From Irineochytrium annulatum (taxonomy: Eukaryota; Chytridiomycota; Chytridiomycetes; Chytridiales; Chytridiaceae), in NCBI GenBank assembly GCA_027600665.1, contig JADGJL010000252.1, forward strand, positions 1 to 28,838: a stretch of DNA of 28,838 nt, in the 5' to 3' direction. How positions within the stretch are numbered: position 1 is the stretch's first letter; each line of letters opens with the position of its first letter. The notes beneath the pieces are model-generated. The model searched no databases. It saw only the letters and a list, made by a program, of their open reading frames with translations, and was not told the DNA's origin. This document shows, piece by piece, positions 9,279 to 19,114 of the stretch. The position numbers and the translations under genes were made by a program.

Positions 9279-10555
9279 TTACGCCCAAAAGGGAGGATTA
9301 AATACAGCGGGCGCGGTCATTGGGAATAGTGCTTGAGAGAACGCGAGGATTCCAATGATGTAGGTCGCGACAATAACAGCTGTTGGTAACACGATATTCG
9401 TCAGAACGAACGTGAACAGATCGACACGATGAAAGGGATGCAAACGAACTGTTTTCCTGCTTTGTGGGTGTGGCAAACGCGGAAAGGTCCGGAAATCCAA
9501 AGGAGTTGCATATCATGTGCGACACGATCGGCGCCATCACATTCCCGGTCCTCAGGTGAAGGAAAGTCGCGAACCACCCGAATAAAGTTGTGTAAGCAAA
9601 TTGAAATGCTGAAATGAATTGGGAAAACGAGGAATCGCCAGCGTTAGATCAGTGAAGAGAGTGCAAATGAGAGAACTTGATACGATAATGGCCTTGCTAA
9701 GCGCGTCACTCGTCGAGCCGTTCTTTTTGTACGTTTCGTAGGCATGGTGCAGGTGTGCTAAAACAAAATTAAGTATAAGTCGTCCAATTCCGCACCGAAA
9801 GGTGAAGAAGCAGTTGGAAAATATTAAATGTACTATCCGCCAGGCGACTTACCAATACCGAACAGCAGCGGCAAGCAGAATACAATCCGCGAGGTACTCG
9901 CACCCGCGAACACAAAGAGCGGTGTCATACAAGCCCGAAAGTAAAATTCCTCAAACACAGGGCCCTGTAATGTCGGTGAGGAATGCGACGCGAAGCTTCG
10001 CCCACTTTTTGTAACACAACCTGAACGCACCACAACCGCAGACCTCCACCAAGTGAGAGCCCCAAAGTCGACGAAGCCCTTTATCCGAAAATGCTTTTGA
10101 TGCGGAAGGAGCGATCCTTCCTGGTAGAGAACCGCGATTTGGCCAGCGAAAAAGGCGAATGTCAAGGCCGACCCCACCAGGAAAGCGGGCATCAGATTAT
10201 CGACTCGAAAGCCTAGCCAGTAAAGATACGTCCCCATGGTAAATTCCGGCGCCTGGAGGAATGACAGTGGAAGCGCGTAAGAATTCAGCAATAAAGCTTT
10301 CTTGAAAGGGAATAACAACAGCTTTAACAGGCTAAGAAGGGCAGCAACACTCACATCCACCGGCAGCGATCTCGATTTTAGGTAAGCATATATGACCACG
10401 GGACATATCGCGGAAGAAATGAACACGCTCCGAAATCGGTGCCGGATATAAACCGGATTATTGCGATCGAGGGCAGTAATAGATTTGGGCCCGATATAGA
10501 GCGAGCCGACGAAGAGGACCGTGAGGAGCACTCCCAACGCGATCTCAACGATCAT
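9279..10555 (-). CDS. RCE1: CAAX prenyl protease 2 (Rce1, CPBP family)
   Basis: This ER membrane protease removes the AAX tripeptide from prenylated CAAX proteins such as Ras and Rho. Exons (minus) are 10555-10355, 10252-10031, 9964-9853, 9757-9677, 9608-9450 and 9379-9279, giving 291 aa. Catalytic motifs are intact: EEFYFR (E146, E147, R151), FGIAHLHH (H180-H183) and SHMICN (H236, N240). [10 protein letters not shown] and LRTGN are also family signatures. Several hydrophobic membrane segments are present, including residues 1-20 and the C-terminal [18 protein letters not shown]. Introns 1 (102 nt) and 2 (66 nt) are multiples of three without stops, so they read through as false coding sequence. 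Removing them restores the alignment to human and yeast Rce1. Intron 4 has donor GTTCTC. Intron 5 has GTTCGT and a CTGAC branch site. The start at 10555 was preferred because a longer reading (10663) would overlap the divergent NDUFA1 start. Confidence 0.92.
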
Positions 10556-10646
10556 TTGAGAGCGGTCAAATCGTCGACGTCTCGCTCGAATTCGACGGAA
10601 GTCCTGCTTCTGCCCAGATTGGTTGCTCTGGATATAGAAGCTTGAG
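10556..10646. promoter_or_regulatory. Compact bidirectional promoter RCE1 / NDUFA1
   Basis: Only 91 bp separate the two divergent start codons. The gap contains ATTGG at 10618-10622 (an inverted CCAAT box relative to NDUFA1) and a perfect 10-bp palindrome TCGAATTCGA at 10586-10595. Assignment as promoter follows from gene arrangement; transcription starts are unknown and the 5' UTRs may overlap. Confidence 0.45.
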
Positions 10647-11058
10647 ATGGCCGCTCCTCGCAACGGGTTTATGTTCCCTCTAGAGGCGCTTTCGGCCCTC
10701 TTCGTTGTTGGTGAGCGATCGGCGTCCGTTGTGATTTAGATCGAACCACTGGCTTGTACTAAGTTGATTTCTTAAGGCGCTATCGGGTGGGCCATGCGCG
10801 GGGGCGTTCGGTACGCGCAGCTATGGGAGAACGATGGCAAGGTAGAGTAATGGGCTCCTTAATTTCAATTCTTTTGTTCGTTGCCGTTTTGCTTCTTTAT
10901 ATCCGTTCTGTTTCGTGCGGGATGTATTAGCGGGTAACAACGATTAACAGCCAAGACGATACATGGTGGACAAATGGGATCGGCATATGATGGAGCGGGA
11001 CAGCAGGTTGACGGGGAATGTGAATAGGCAGCAGGTGGGCTTGTGGTTGTGCGATTAA
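10647..11058 (+). CDS. NDUFA1: NADH dehydrogenase (complex I) accessory subunit NDUFA1/MWFE
   Basis: Three short exons (10647-10710, 10777-10841, 10951-11058) join with closed phases into a 78-aa protein that no single frame reveals. The N-terminal half has one hydrophobic segment (PLEALSALFVVGAIGWAM), the single transmembrane helix of MWFE. It is followed by a family-like basic turn (NDGKPRR) and the signature DKWDRHMMERDSRLTG, matching the conserved W-D-R-x-M-M-x-R-D-x-R-L-T-G block of fungal and animal NDUFA1. The size fits the family (about 70-85 aa). It is an accessory subunit of the membrane arm, needed for complex I assembly in the inner mitochondrial membrane. Introns are 66 and 109 nt. 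It is divergent from RCE1 and shares its promoter region. Confidence 0.88.
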
Positions 11059-11400
11059 TCTCATTGGCGTAATTCCCAGGACCAAGCTCAGGCAAATGAA
11101 GCCTTCAAGACAAATAGCGCAAAGCCTTTCGAGCGGCCGTTTGTTATCCCTTTCTTGTAATCATCAACATACCAAAATACATGCGGAGATAGGATACTTG
11201 CAACACGAATACTTTGTATTCCTTACAGATGCCAACTTGAACTTCACATCACCTTTCGAACGCTGAAAATATGCAGTACATGTTTTTAGAGAAGCTATTC
11301 GCACTATAATACAAAAAGACACGCCAAGACTAAAGATCCTACTCCTATCTTACTACTAAACCCACTGCAAAAAGCCTTATATATTCCATTAATTTGGATC
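11059..11400. other. Convergent intergenic region
   Basis: This is 3' flanking DNA of NDUFA1 (+) and of the Seb1/SCAF-like gene (-). It is AT-rich, and I see no gene or repeat. Confidence 0.5.
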
Positions 11401-14400
11401 TCATTTTTCTCCACCATACGGGTCCCTCCGCAACCGGCCAAATTCGTCCACCATGTTTTCGGGTGGTCCTAAATCCCGTCCGTTAACCTCCACGCCATCA
11501 TCATATGGGCTCATCTGCTGCTGTGCGCGAGGATCCTTGATTTCGGCGCCACGCTTCTTCTCTCTTGGGCTTCGTGGGCTCCGGCTATAGCTGGAACTTC
11601 TGCTTCTACTGCTGTAGCTGTCGCTCCGGCTACCACTGTACGACCTGCTCCTCTTCCTTCCCTTGCCACGACGGCGGCGCTTTGACCTGCGCGGGGATCG
11701 ACTCCGACTGCGGCTTCGGTGACGGCCCGTAGAACCGCGCTTGTCGCTCCGCTTTGGGCTCCGGCTTCGACTACGACCTCCTCGCGGTGGCGGTCCACCG
11801 TTGCCAACCTCACGATCTAGCGCCCTTCCCCGCCCCATTGGCATCCTAGATATCATCATTTCGGAAGGCGTCATTCCCTCCCTGCCAGGCGGTGGCATTC
11901 CCTCCCTCCCAGGCGGCGGCATTCCCTCCCTTCCAAGCTGTGGTATTCCCTCCCGCGGCATATCATCCCATCCGCCGTAACCCCTACCCAAAGGCGGATA
12001 TTGCTGGTGGCCGTAATATCCCATACCATGCGGTGGCATCCCGTGCGGTGGTACACCGCGGCCATGCCCGTACCCCTCCGGTCCCATTCCCATCCCCATC
12101 ATCGGGTACTGCGGACCCCAGCCCGGGGGTTGACGGTTCCCCGGACCGAAGTCTCCTCTCCCGTCTCGAGACATACCCATCCCACCAAGCCCGCGTTCGT
12201 AGTTGAAGCGCTCCTCGTCATGCATAGGCCATCCACCGCGTCCGCGACCCATCTCCATGGGCATTCGGTTACCAGCACCATACCCGATATGTTCACCCGT
12301 CTCGTGCCCGCCTCCGGGGCGATCTCTCGCGCCATATCCTCCGCTCCCGTCGTTGCTGACTAAATCTGCGGCCTTCGTCTCACTGCCTCGCCGCGGGCCT
12401 TCCAATAACTCTCGCCGGCTGTCGTTCATCTTTCCAAACTTCCCGGCTTCCTTCTGACCGTGGGAAGGCGGAGCGTTCATTCTGACATTGCTTCCATAAT
12501 TCGTATCGTAACTTTTGTTTCCGCTGTTATACGAAGGCTGGCCGTAAGGATTCGAATATTGGTCGTAGTTCTCGCCACCAAAGGACGCTCTCCCGCCTCC
12601 GTTCGCAGGTGGAGGTTGCGTACTTCGACCGAGCGCTCCGTCCTCCCCGTCATAAAACCGCTCCTCTGGTCGCCTCGGCGATTGCTGCGACTCAGGAACC
12701 GATCGTTTCGGAGAAGGCTCGACGCGTTGAGGCAGATCCCGATGATTATCTTTTGCCGTAGGTTGGTAAGGAAGATCATCTTCGGCGTTATCAGTCGATC
12801 CCGTCCGTTCGACTTTATACCCTCTGTTATCATTCGGTGTGTTCACCATGCCGCCTTGCGAGATCGGAACGTTCGGGACGCCGTAGTAACCGCCCATAGC
12901 GTTCATAGCATTCATATCGAACATGCCCGGATATGCATTGTTATCAAACATCCCATTGGGCGGCATTTGATGTACTATGAACGGGGTATATCCGCCTCGA
13001 CCCCGCGGAGGCCATTCACCACGGCCTCGTCCACCACGCCCGCGTCCACCGCGCGCCCCGCGGCCTCGGAAGCCGGTGTCGTGGGTCGAGACGCCGGGAT
13101 CCAGTTCAGGAGGCGGCATCTGCTCTGCTCCGATAGCGGTATCACGGCCCGCGCCGCCGCTGGCGCCAACGTCTGGCTCCTCGATTACAGTTCCTCCGAC
13201 TAAAGGGCCGCCCCCGCGTTTAGTATGCGCAATCCAACGCTTGTCGTTCTCAGACAAGATATTGAGCGGAAGGATTGTCATTCCTTCGGTATAGTCAAAC
13301 ATATCCTTAGGCCCAAAACCGCAGCCCCATCCAACCTTTAACGACCCAATTAGCTAATCTACAATTGAGACCAACGCACCCACCTTGAATATAGCCCCAT
13401 TATGCGTCGTTCTATTCAACACCACCCTCGCGTTCTCTGCTTCGGCGCGCGTGAACATTTTTATAAACGCGTTGTATTTGGGGTAGTTGATCTGCATTAT
13501 ATTAGTTTCAACGCGGTTTGAAGACGAAATACATTAACGGTGTCAACTCGTCCCGCCGTTTCGAACACTGCACGCATTTTCTCCTTCGTCACCGAAATAG
13601 TTACTCCTCCAACGTATACAGTTCGGCTTAACACTGAAATTTTTTAAATATCAGCAATGGGAATACAAACGATCGCGGACATAAGTAAGCCAGAAACACT
13701 AACTTTTGATTGCATCATCTGGGACGGCAGAGCATCGATACGATGGGAAACATTTCCGGCCACCGTCAGGGTCGAAACCGGCCGCTTCCTCAGCCTCCTC
13801 CTTTGATGCTAATGGCAGGACGGGATATCGCGACGTCTCCTTTTCTTTTCGCGACTCAGCGGGCTTTGCATGCTCAATAACAATGTCGGCCTGCGCAGGT
13901 GCAGGTGCGGCCGCGGCTGCAGGCACGACCGCAGGAAGCGTTGTTGGTGCAGGAGGCGTTGTTGGTGCAGGAGTTGTGACGTTTGTGAGTGGTAAAGGTG
14001 GCCACGGAGCTCTAGAAGAGAATATGCGTTAACATCCGCCTTCTTGCACATCGAAAAGGGTAAAAGGAGATATACAGAGAAAAAAACAAGGTGACAATAA
14101 TTTAGCACATAAATCAGGTTAGCGAGTGTTAGTAAATGTTTCTTATTAGGGAAAACGCTTTCAGGCGTTGGTATGTATACAAACGAAAAATTAACAAAGC
14201 TTCTGCACCGCCTTGTCGAAAGTCCACGTTAACGGCGCTCCTAGTTTGGCGAGCCGGAAATTATTCATCCTCTTGAGCTTGCTCTAAGCATTCAAAAGGA
14301 ACTTTATTAGAGATAAAGCAATCAGTTCTCGGCAGATATATCTTGTCAGAATACGTTGAGTCAACGATGATTACAGCGTGGTATGGCCCTATATGCCGCC

Positions 14401-15879
14401 CGAGAAGCTCCTTGCCTCAACCATACCAAGTTACGAGAAGTACTCGGGTTTACGATTACGAAGTGAAGTTGCAGAGTCCTTGGATGTAAGTAGTCCAAGT
14501 TTATCCTTGTCCACAGCAATTGCAGATCCAGCTTCAGCTCAAAATTGAAAAAATCCGGCGGCAGCATAAATCTGTAACCTGCGAAGAATGCGAAGCAAGA
14601 ACGAAAAGCAATAACAAAAACATAATTGAAAACAAACGAGGTTGCAAATCTTAACTTCCCGCGAAACCTTTTACTCACATTACACTTTGCAGCGGAGGCG
14701 GTTTAATTGTCCCGTCGTCATCGTCGCCATAATCGAAATCTGCGGCCGTGGTAGTAGGGGCTGGCTGGGTTCCGGAGGCCGCAACAAGGGGTGCCGCCTG
14801 CGTAACAAGCGCCAACAAACCCGGCTGCTGCACAAGAAGATTGGAAACAATCCCTAAGGTCTGATCCACGGCCGCCAGATGCGGTTGCGCGATAAGAATA
14901 GGTACTAGCTGCGCGAGCGTGGTCAAGTCCAACCCCACACTGCTAAGCACAGCTAGTGTCGCCACCAGGGCCTGCGGATCCGCAGCGTTAAGATCCAAAG
15001 GCGCGGCGGGAGCAGCCGCAACTGGGGCGGGAGATAAGGTGGCCGGAGGGGGTGGAGGTATGGGTAAAGTTTCCGCTTCGATGTTAGAAACAGCACTCCC
15101 ATTTGCGTTATCAGTCGAAGAAAATGCTTTGCTTTCACTCGAACTAGACTGACGAGCTCTAGGGTCTCGAGCTGATTTAACAATGGGCGGTATGGGCTCG
15201 ACTTCGGGTGCGACCGGTGAACCTGATGCATTTAGGCGCGATTTCGAACATTGCATAGTCTTACCAACATAGCTGTTACCCTCGGGGAAATACATCGACT
15301 CTAATCGCTCCAACAATTCCACATTGAATGTTCCAGACTTTCTCCACAAATTTACCACACGTTTAATTTTATCCTGGAAATTAAATTGAGTGTGAAGCCA
15401 AACCAAACGAACAGAGCAACTAAAGCTACCAACAATGTCTTTCGGGGCCGCGGCTAGGAAATAAGGAAACATTCCTTCCAACTTTTCTTCGAACCGCGAA
15501 ATGTAGATGCTTGCATCCGGCCCGCCATCTGCTCCACCAGCTGACTTCAGCGCCGAGCGAGCAATTGAATCCATGACGTAAACGCCAGTCAGCTTTAACT
15601 CAGCGGCGCCTTTTTGAAGAAAACGTTCGATGCCATGGACAACGTTCTTGTAAAACTTGAGCGAAGTATTAGCATCTCGGCAAGGAGCTCAACGCATAAG
15701 CGATCTCAGCAGCAAATCGGAACGAATGGGATGAACACTGCGAAGGTCCCACGTCAGAATGCACGTCAGGAACGCACCTTGACATTCCGCAAAGCCAGCT
15801 TCGTCAGAACGCTTATCTTTGATGCCGACACAGGAACTTTGGAGGAGTAGAGCGTCTGAAGTTCCTTGTCGAACTCCAT
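11401..15879 (-). CDS. seb1: Nrd1/Seb1/SCAF4-8-like Pol II CTD-interacting and RNA-binding protein
   Basis: Seven exons (minus: 15879-15778, 15655-15434, 15373-14679, 14011-13704, 13633-13533, 13491-13384, 13335-11401) give about 1156 aa. Residues 1-135 are a CID (MEFDKELQTLYSSKVPVSAS, then VYVMDSIARSALKSA, then IKRVVNLWRKSGTFN) that binds phosphorylated Pol II CTD. A linker with SARDPRAR and a Pro/Ala-rich stretch follows. Residues 446-525 are the Nrd1/Seb1/SCAF-type RRM: RNP2 TVYVGGV, RNP1 NAFIKMFTR and the diagnostic extension VGWGCGFGPKDMFDYTEG. Then come RGG repeats (about 600-626), a Gly/Met/Pro-rich region with GREGMPPP repeats, and an RS domain (about 1038-1108). The expected role is 3'-end processing and transcription termination in the nucleus. 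The RS/RGG tail resembles animal SCAF4/8 more than yeast Nrd1. One intron (14678-14012) is 667 nt and may hide an extra exon. Confidence 0.9.
11873..11944 (-). repeat. 24-bp tandem repeat encoding GREGMPPP-type octapeptides
   Basis: Three imperfect 24-bp units (11873-11896, 11897-11920, 11921-11944) and a partial fourth encode REGM(P/T)PPG-like octapeptides within the Gly/Met/Pro-rich part of the Seb1/SCAF-like protein. Confidence 0.8.
14012..14678 (-). other. Outsized 667-nt intron with a candidate cassette exon
   Basis: Joining donor GTGAGT (14678) to acceptor TCTAG (14012) keeps the frame between the CID linker and the Ala/Pro-rich segment before the RRM. All other modelled introns here are 42-122 nt. 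Inside, a strong pyrimidine tract precedes an AG at 14580-14579. Using that acceptor would insert sequence that reaches an in-frame TGA within 14 codons, so it could be a poison exon. A second AG a few bases on gives a longer open frame (IFMLPPDFFNFELKLDL) but does not keep phase simply. Confidence 0.4.
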
Positions 15880-16089
15880 CTCAAAATCGGCCGCGGATCC
15901 TTTGCGAAAGATTTGACCTCCAAAGTGTGTGTGACGAAAAGAGTTTCAGTTTGATTATTCCAAATTCTGTGGGTGGGTTTTTAACCGCCAGATGAATGTA
16001 TTATACAGTGGTGACCGAGTAAGTACAGAAGTCTATATCAGCTCTATGTAGGTGTAGATAAATAAGAGTTAAGTCAGCTCCCCGTAAGC

Positions 16090-17110
16090 TCAACAATCCA
16101 GATAATCGAACTTGGGATAATGCGGAGGATACCACAACGGGTTCCTGATGTCAAGGGCATGACCCGCGACTATCCGAGGCATTAATAACACCGTCCCATT
16201 TCGCTCGGCATTGCAGTAACCCAAACACGCAGCATCCTTGTCCCCCAGCCCAACATCTGAGTCATCATCTGGATCAACCACCAAAACGCCATCACCGCCA
16301 ACCAGCTTCTTTAAAGACCAGAGCGCCAACCACACCCGCTTCCTCTCAGACCCCCGCCCATTATTAATCTGTACCGACGTATCGTCCGAATCCAGCTCCA
16401 CACCACTGTCGCGAGCGAGCTCCATCCCCATCAACTTCGACGAAGCGTCGGAAGGCGTTTCGCTGGCTACTCCTGAACGAAATGTGGCATAAGTTTTCCA
16501 CATTCATCTTCCGCGAAGCCACTGCACTCACGTCGACGGACGCTTTCGGGTTGGCCGTCCCTCAAAGGTCGGGCATCATCCACTGCGACGCAGCTGCCCC
16601 TTGTCTGATCCCCCTTCGCCGGTAACGTCTTTGGTGCCGAGTCCCCGCATGCGTCCGACGAGGGCCCACCCACCTCCTCGGGCTTCGGCGCAGTCGACGA
16701 CCGCCTTCTTTTTGAAGCGATCAGATCCCGGGGTCGGTCTGCCATGGTCACGTCGGCCGTCGGAAGTGTCGAGCCGTTCAACATAGGCGGCAAAACTTTC
16801 GCACTGGGCGACGGGGGCCCGATATGATCGTCGAAGACTCCGTTCAGAGGCCGTAGAGGTTGCTTTAAGGCTCTGTGCGGTGTTTTGGTTATATGACAGG
16901 TGGAGGCACCAAGCCCGGACTGGTTGTCCGACAACTTTGGTTGACAGTAATCGAAGAGGAGCAATTTTGGAAGCTGGCTTACTTGGTCGGCGATGCGACC
17001 ATACGCGCCGACGGGCTGCTGGGCAGGGAGGTCGCCAGTAGCCGGTTAACAATGTCGACCGCTTCTTGCATTCGAAAGATTTTCAAATTTTGGATCAGCC
17101 TCACAAACAT
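16090..17110 (-). CDS. Protein of unknown function, three exons
   Basis: Exons (minus) are 17110-16983, 16872-16532 and 16472-16090, giving 283 aa. Intron 1 (110 nt) has donor GTAAGC and an ATAAC branch; intron 2 (59 nt) has donor GTGAGT. The N-terminus (QEAVDIVNRLLATSL) is a likely helix. The middle is Ser/Pro/Lys-rich and disordered, with a basic cluster SKRRRSS that could be a nuclear localisation signal. The C-terminal 110 residues look folded: ERKRVWLALWSLKKLVGGDG, an Asp-rich loop (VDPDDDSDVG), GYCNAERNGTVLLMPRIVAG, and the ending NPLWYPPHYPKFDYLDC. I do not recognise the family. An alternative start is M at 17071. Frames before 16964 remain less certain than the rest. Confidence 0.65.
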
Positions 17111-18004
17111 AGCATAGCCTATGCGACGAGAAGAGATCTACGCGGCCGTTCTACGCGGAGTCACGCCAAACGCTTCATCACAGACTGCCGCGCTCTCCTA
17201 CTGATCAAGGCTTCGCATTTGTTCGGGCTATCCATTTTCTAAGCAAGTGCATTTGGCAGGTGAGTTGCCACACGCTCATCAGCGGGCTCCTACTTTCATG
17301 GCCACCGTCCTGCTGTCTGGATGAACTAACACCTTTTGTGGTGTCTGTATTCTGGCACCTTAACTCCCAGTACGGTTCATCCAGCATCGCCAGTTCTGCT
17401 AACTAAAAATGCCCACCAGAAGCTCCAATTCAATTTCCAGTTCAATTAAGCAACGGGGACATCTTACATAAACCCAAGTCGACTTTGTTCACTTTCAACC
17501 TTTGCCTGCACATTCCAGCAAGAACGGCACTATGAAAACGCGGTTCATGCACTTTACTGCACAAACTCTGAGGCGCATGCGTAGGCAACGTACCTGCAGA
17601 CAGGAAGAATCGCTGTCACGGATTTCAAGGGTCCCTTACCATTTCACCTGATATGCCATTAATGCAGCTTTGACTTGATCAGTTTTGAATCTATGTTTTG
17701 CCAGCTATGATCACCCCATCACCATGATCACTTTCGCGGCTTAAGTTCTGCCTGATATGTGATTGCTGCAGCTTTAATATTTTAGTGGTCAACATTTGGT
17801 TATGATGGCACGAGGTTGAAATGCATGTAACAAACAAGGCCCCGTTCTGTGGACTGGCATCTCAACGCGTCAAAGTTCTTGTGTGCTACCCACTCACCTC
17901 CACAAATACCGCCCACAGCAACCGCGGCACCCCTCGCAATAGGGAACGGCAACTCGTCCCGACGGCCATCGTCGGCCCTGCATCTCTCTCCACCTTCGGA
18001 CACC
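17111..18004. other. Divergent intergenic region
   Basis: This 0.9-kb region lies between the unknown gene (-) and the PHOSPHO-type phosphatase (+). Open frames here lack any motif or splice-compatible partner. Two loosely similar stretches around CCTGATATG...TGCAGCTTT occur near 17648 and 17751; they are too degenerate to call a repeat. The phosphatase frame is open upstream to 17849, so part of this may be coding. Confidence 0.4.
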
Positions 18005-18953
18005 ATGGCCACTGACAGCACTCCAACGTCCCCCGCGCCCGCCTCAAGTAAGAGGAAGCCGTTCCTCATCGCATTAGATTTCGACTGGACCGTCATCGAC
18101 GAGGACTCGGACCACTGGGTGTTTGACCAATTGAGCGCGGAGCTGCGCGCGAAGATGAAGACACTGAGCGGGAAGGTGCAGTGGACCGATCTCATGGTAA
18201 TCAGCCAGTGCCTTCCACACGCGCTGACCACGTCACAGCACCAACTCCTCGGCGAGCTGCATGCCGTGGGGACGTCGCGGGAGGATATCGTCGCGGCTCT
18301 GTCGCGCGTCCCGCTACGGCCGGCGATGGCGGAGCTCTTTCGGATGGCGAGGGAGGCGGGTGGGGACGTGATAATCGTCAGCGACGCGAACACAGTGTAC
18401 ATTGACGAGATCCTGCGGTACAACGGCTTGCGGGAATGCGTGGCGGAGATTGTAACGAACCCGGGGACGTGGGACGCTGCGGGGAGGTTGAATGTACGGA
18501 GAAGGGTAGAGGAAGGGAAGTCGCATGGGTGTAAGAGCATTTGCGCCCTGAATATCTGGTAGGGTTCCTTGAGCCCGCATTACGGAAAGTTCACACGAGC
18601 GCAATCCTCCTTTTCTTTGTTCAGCAAGGGTGCCGAAATGTCGCAAAGGATGGATTCTTACGAGCGGATATTTTACGGCGGTGACGGGAGGAATGACTTT
18701 TGTCCAATGACGAAGCTGGCGGAGTGCGTTTTTGCTTCTTGCTCTTTTCTTAAAACAGCCGCTGCCTCGCCATATTGATATATATTCATTTTGTTACAGT
18801 ACGGATGTTGCTTTGCCCCGGAGGGGCCACTCTCTCGAGAAATACCTCAACCACGACAAGGAGAACTTGGCCGCAATTCGCGCGTCGATTCATTGGTGGT
18901 CAACGGCGGACGAGCTTCTGGAGATAGTTCGTTCGCTTATCGAGAAAAAGTAA
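18005..18953 (+). CDS. PHOSPHO1/2-type HAD phosphatase
   Basis: Three exons (18005-18558, 18625-18723, 18800-18953) give 268 aa. HAD motifs are clear: motif I DFDWT (D25, D27) within LIALDFDWTVIDEDSD, motif II VSDAN, and motif III/IV GGDGRNDFCP. HGCKSICALNICKG matches the Cys-rich HGC-x-C-P-x-N-x-C-K-G element of the PHOSPHO (putative phosphatase PF06888) family, and DTDVALPRRGHSLEKYL is the family C-terminal block. Relatives hydrolyse phosphocholine, phosphoethanolamine or pyridoxal phosphate; the substrate here is not determinable. The start lies in a strong context (CACCATGG). The frame continues upstream to 17849, but that extension is low-complexity Pro/Ser. It is probably cytosolic, as no signal peptide is seen. 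Confidence 0.9.
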
Positions 18954-19114
18954 CTTTTTCGGACTTTTCATTCGTTCTTTCGTTTTGTTCATCTTCATGT
19001 TTTCGGTGTTGCTGCGAAATGAAAGTGTGTTAATATTAATACGTGGTCCCGTCTCCATGTCGGGCTGAACTCTATTCAAAAGTCAAAGTTGCATATTCGC
19101 CTCCATCCCATCCC

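Noticed and set aside
9450..9500. Frameshift or 22-nt intron near the end of RCE1
   Set aside because: A 70-nt intron (9449-9380) with a CTGAC branch site joins the same two frames and gives the C-terminal length expected from human Rce1.
12460..13203. 247-codon plus-strand open frame
   Set aside because: Antisense of the Gly/Arg-rich part of the Seb1/SCAF-like gene; Arg/Ile-rich composition with no motif.
14352..14364. GCN4/AP-1-like palindrome TTGAGTCAA
   Set aside because: It lies inside the large intron of the Seb1/SCAF-like gene, far from any amino-acid biosynthesis promoter; no such site was found before TRP2.
17019..17050. 32-nt intron in the unknown gene at 16090-17110
   Set aside because: Shorter than any well-supported intron here; the 110-nt alternative has a better donor (GTAAGC) and branch site.
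17800..18540. 246-codon minus-strand open frame
   Set aside because: Shadow of the PHOSPHO-type phosphatase exon, which carries all HAD motifs on the plus strand.
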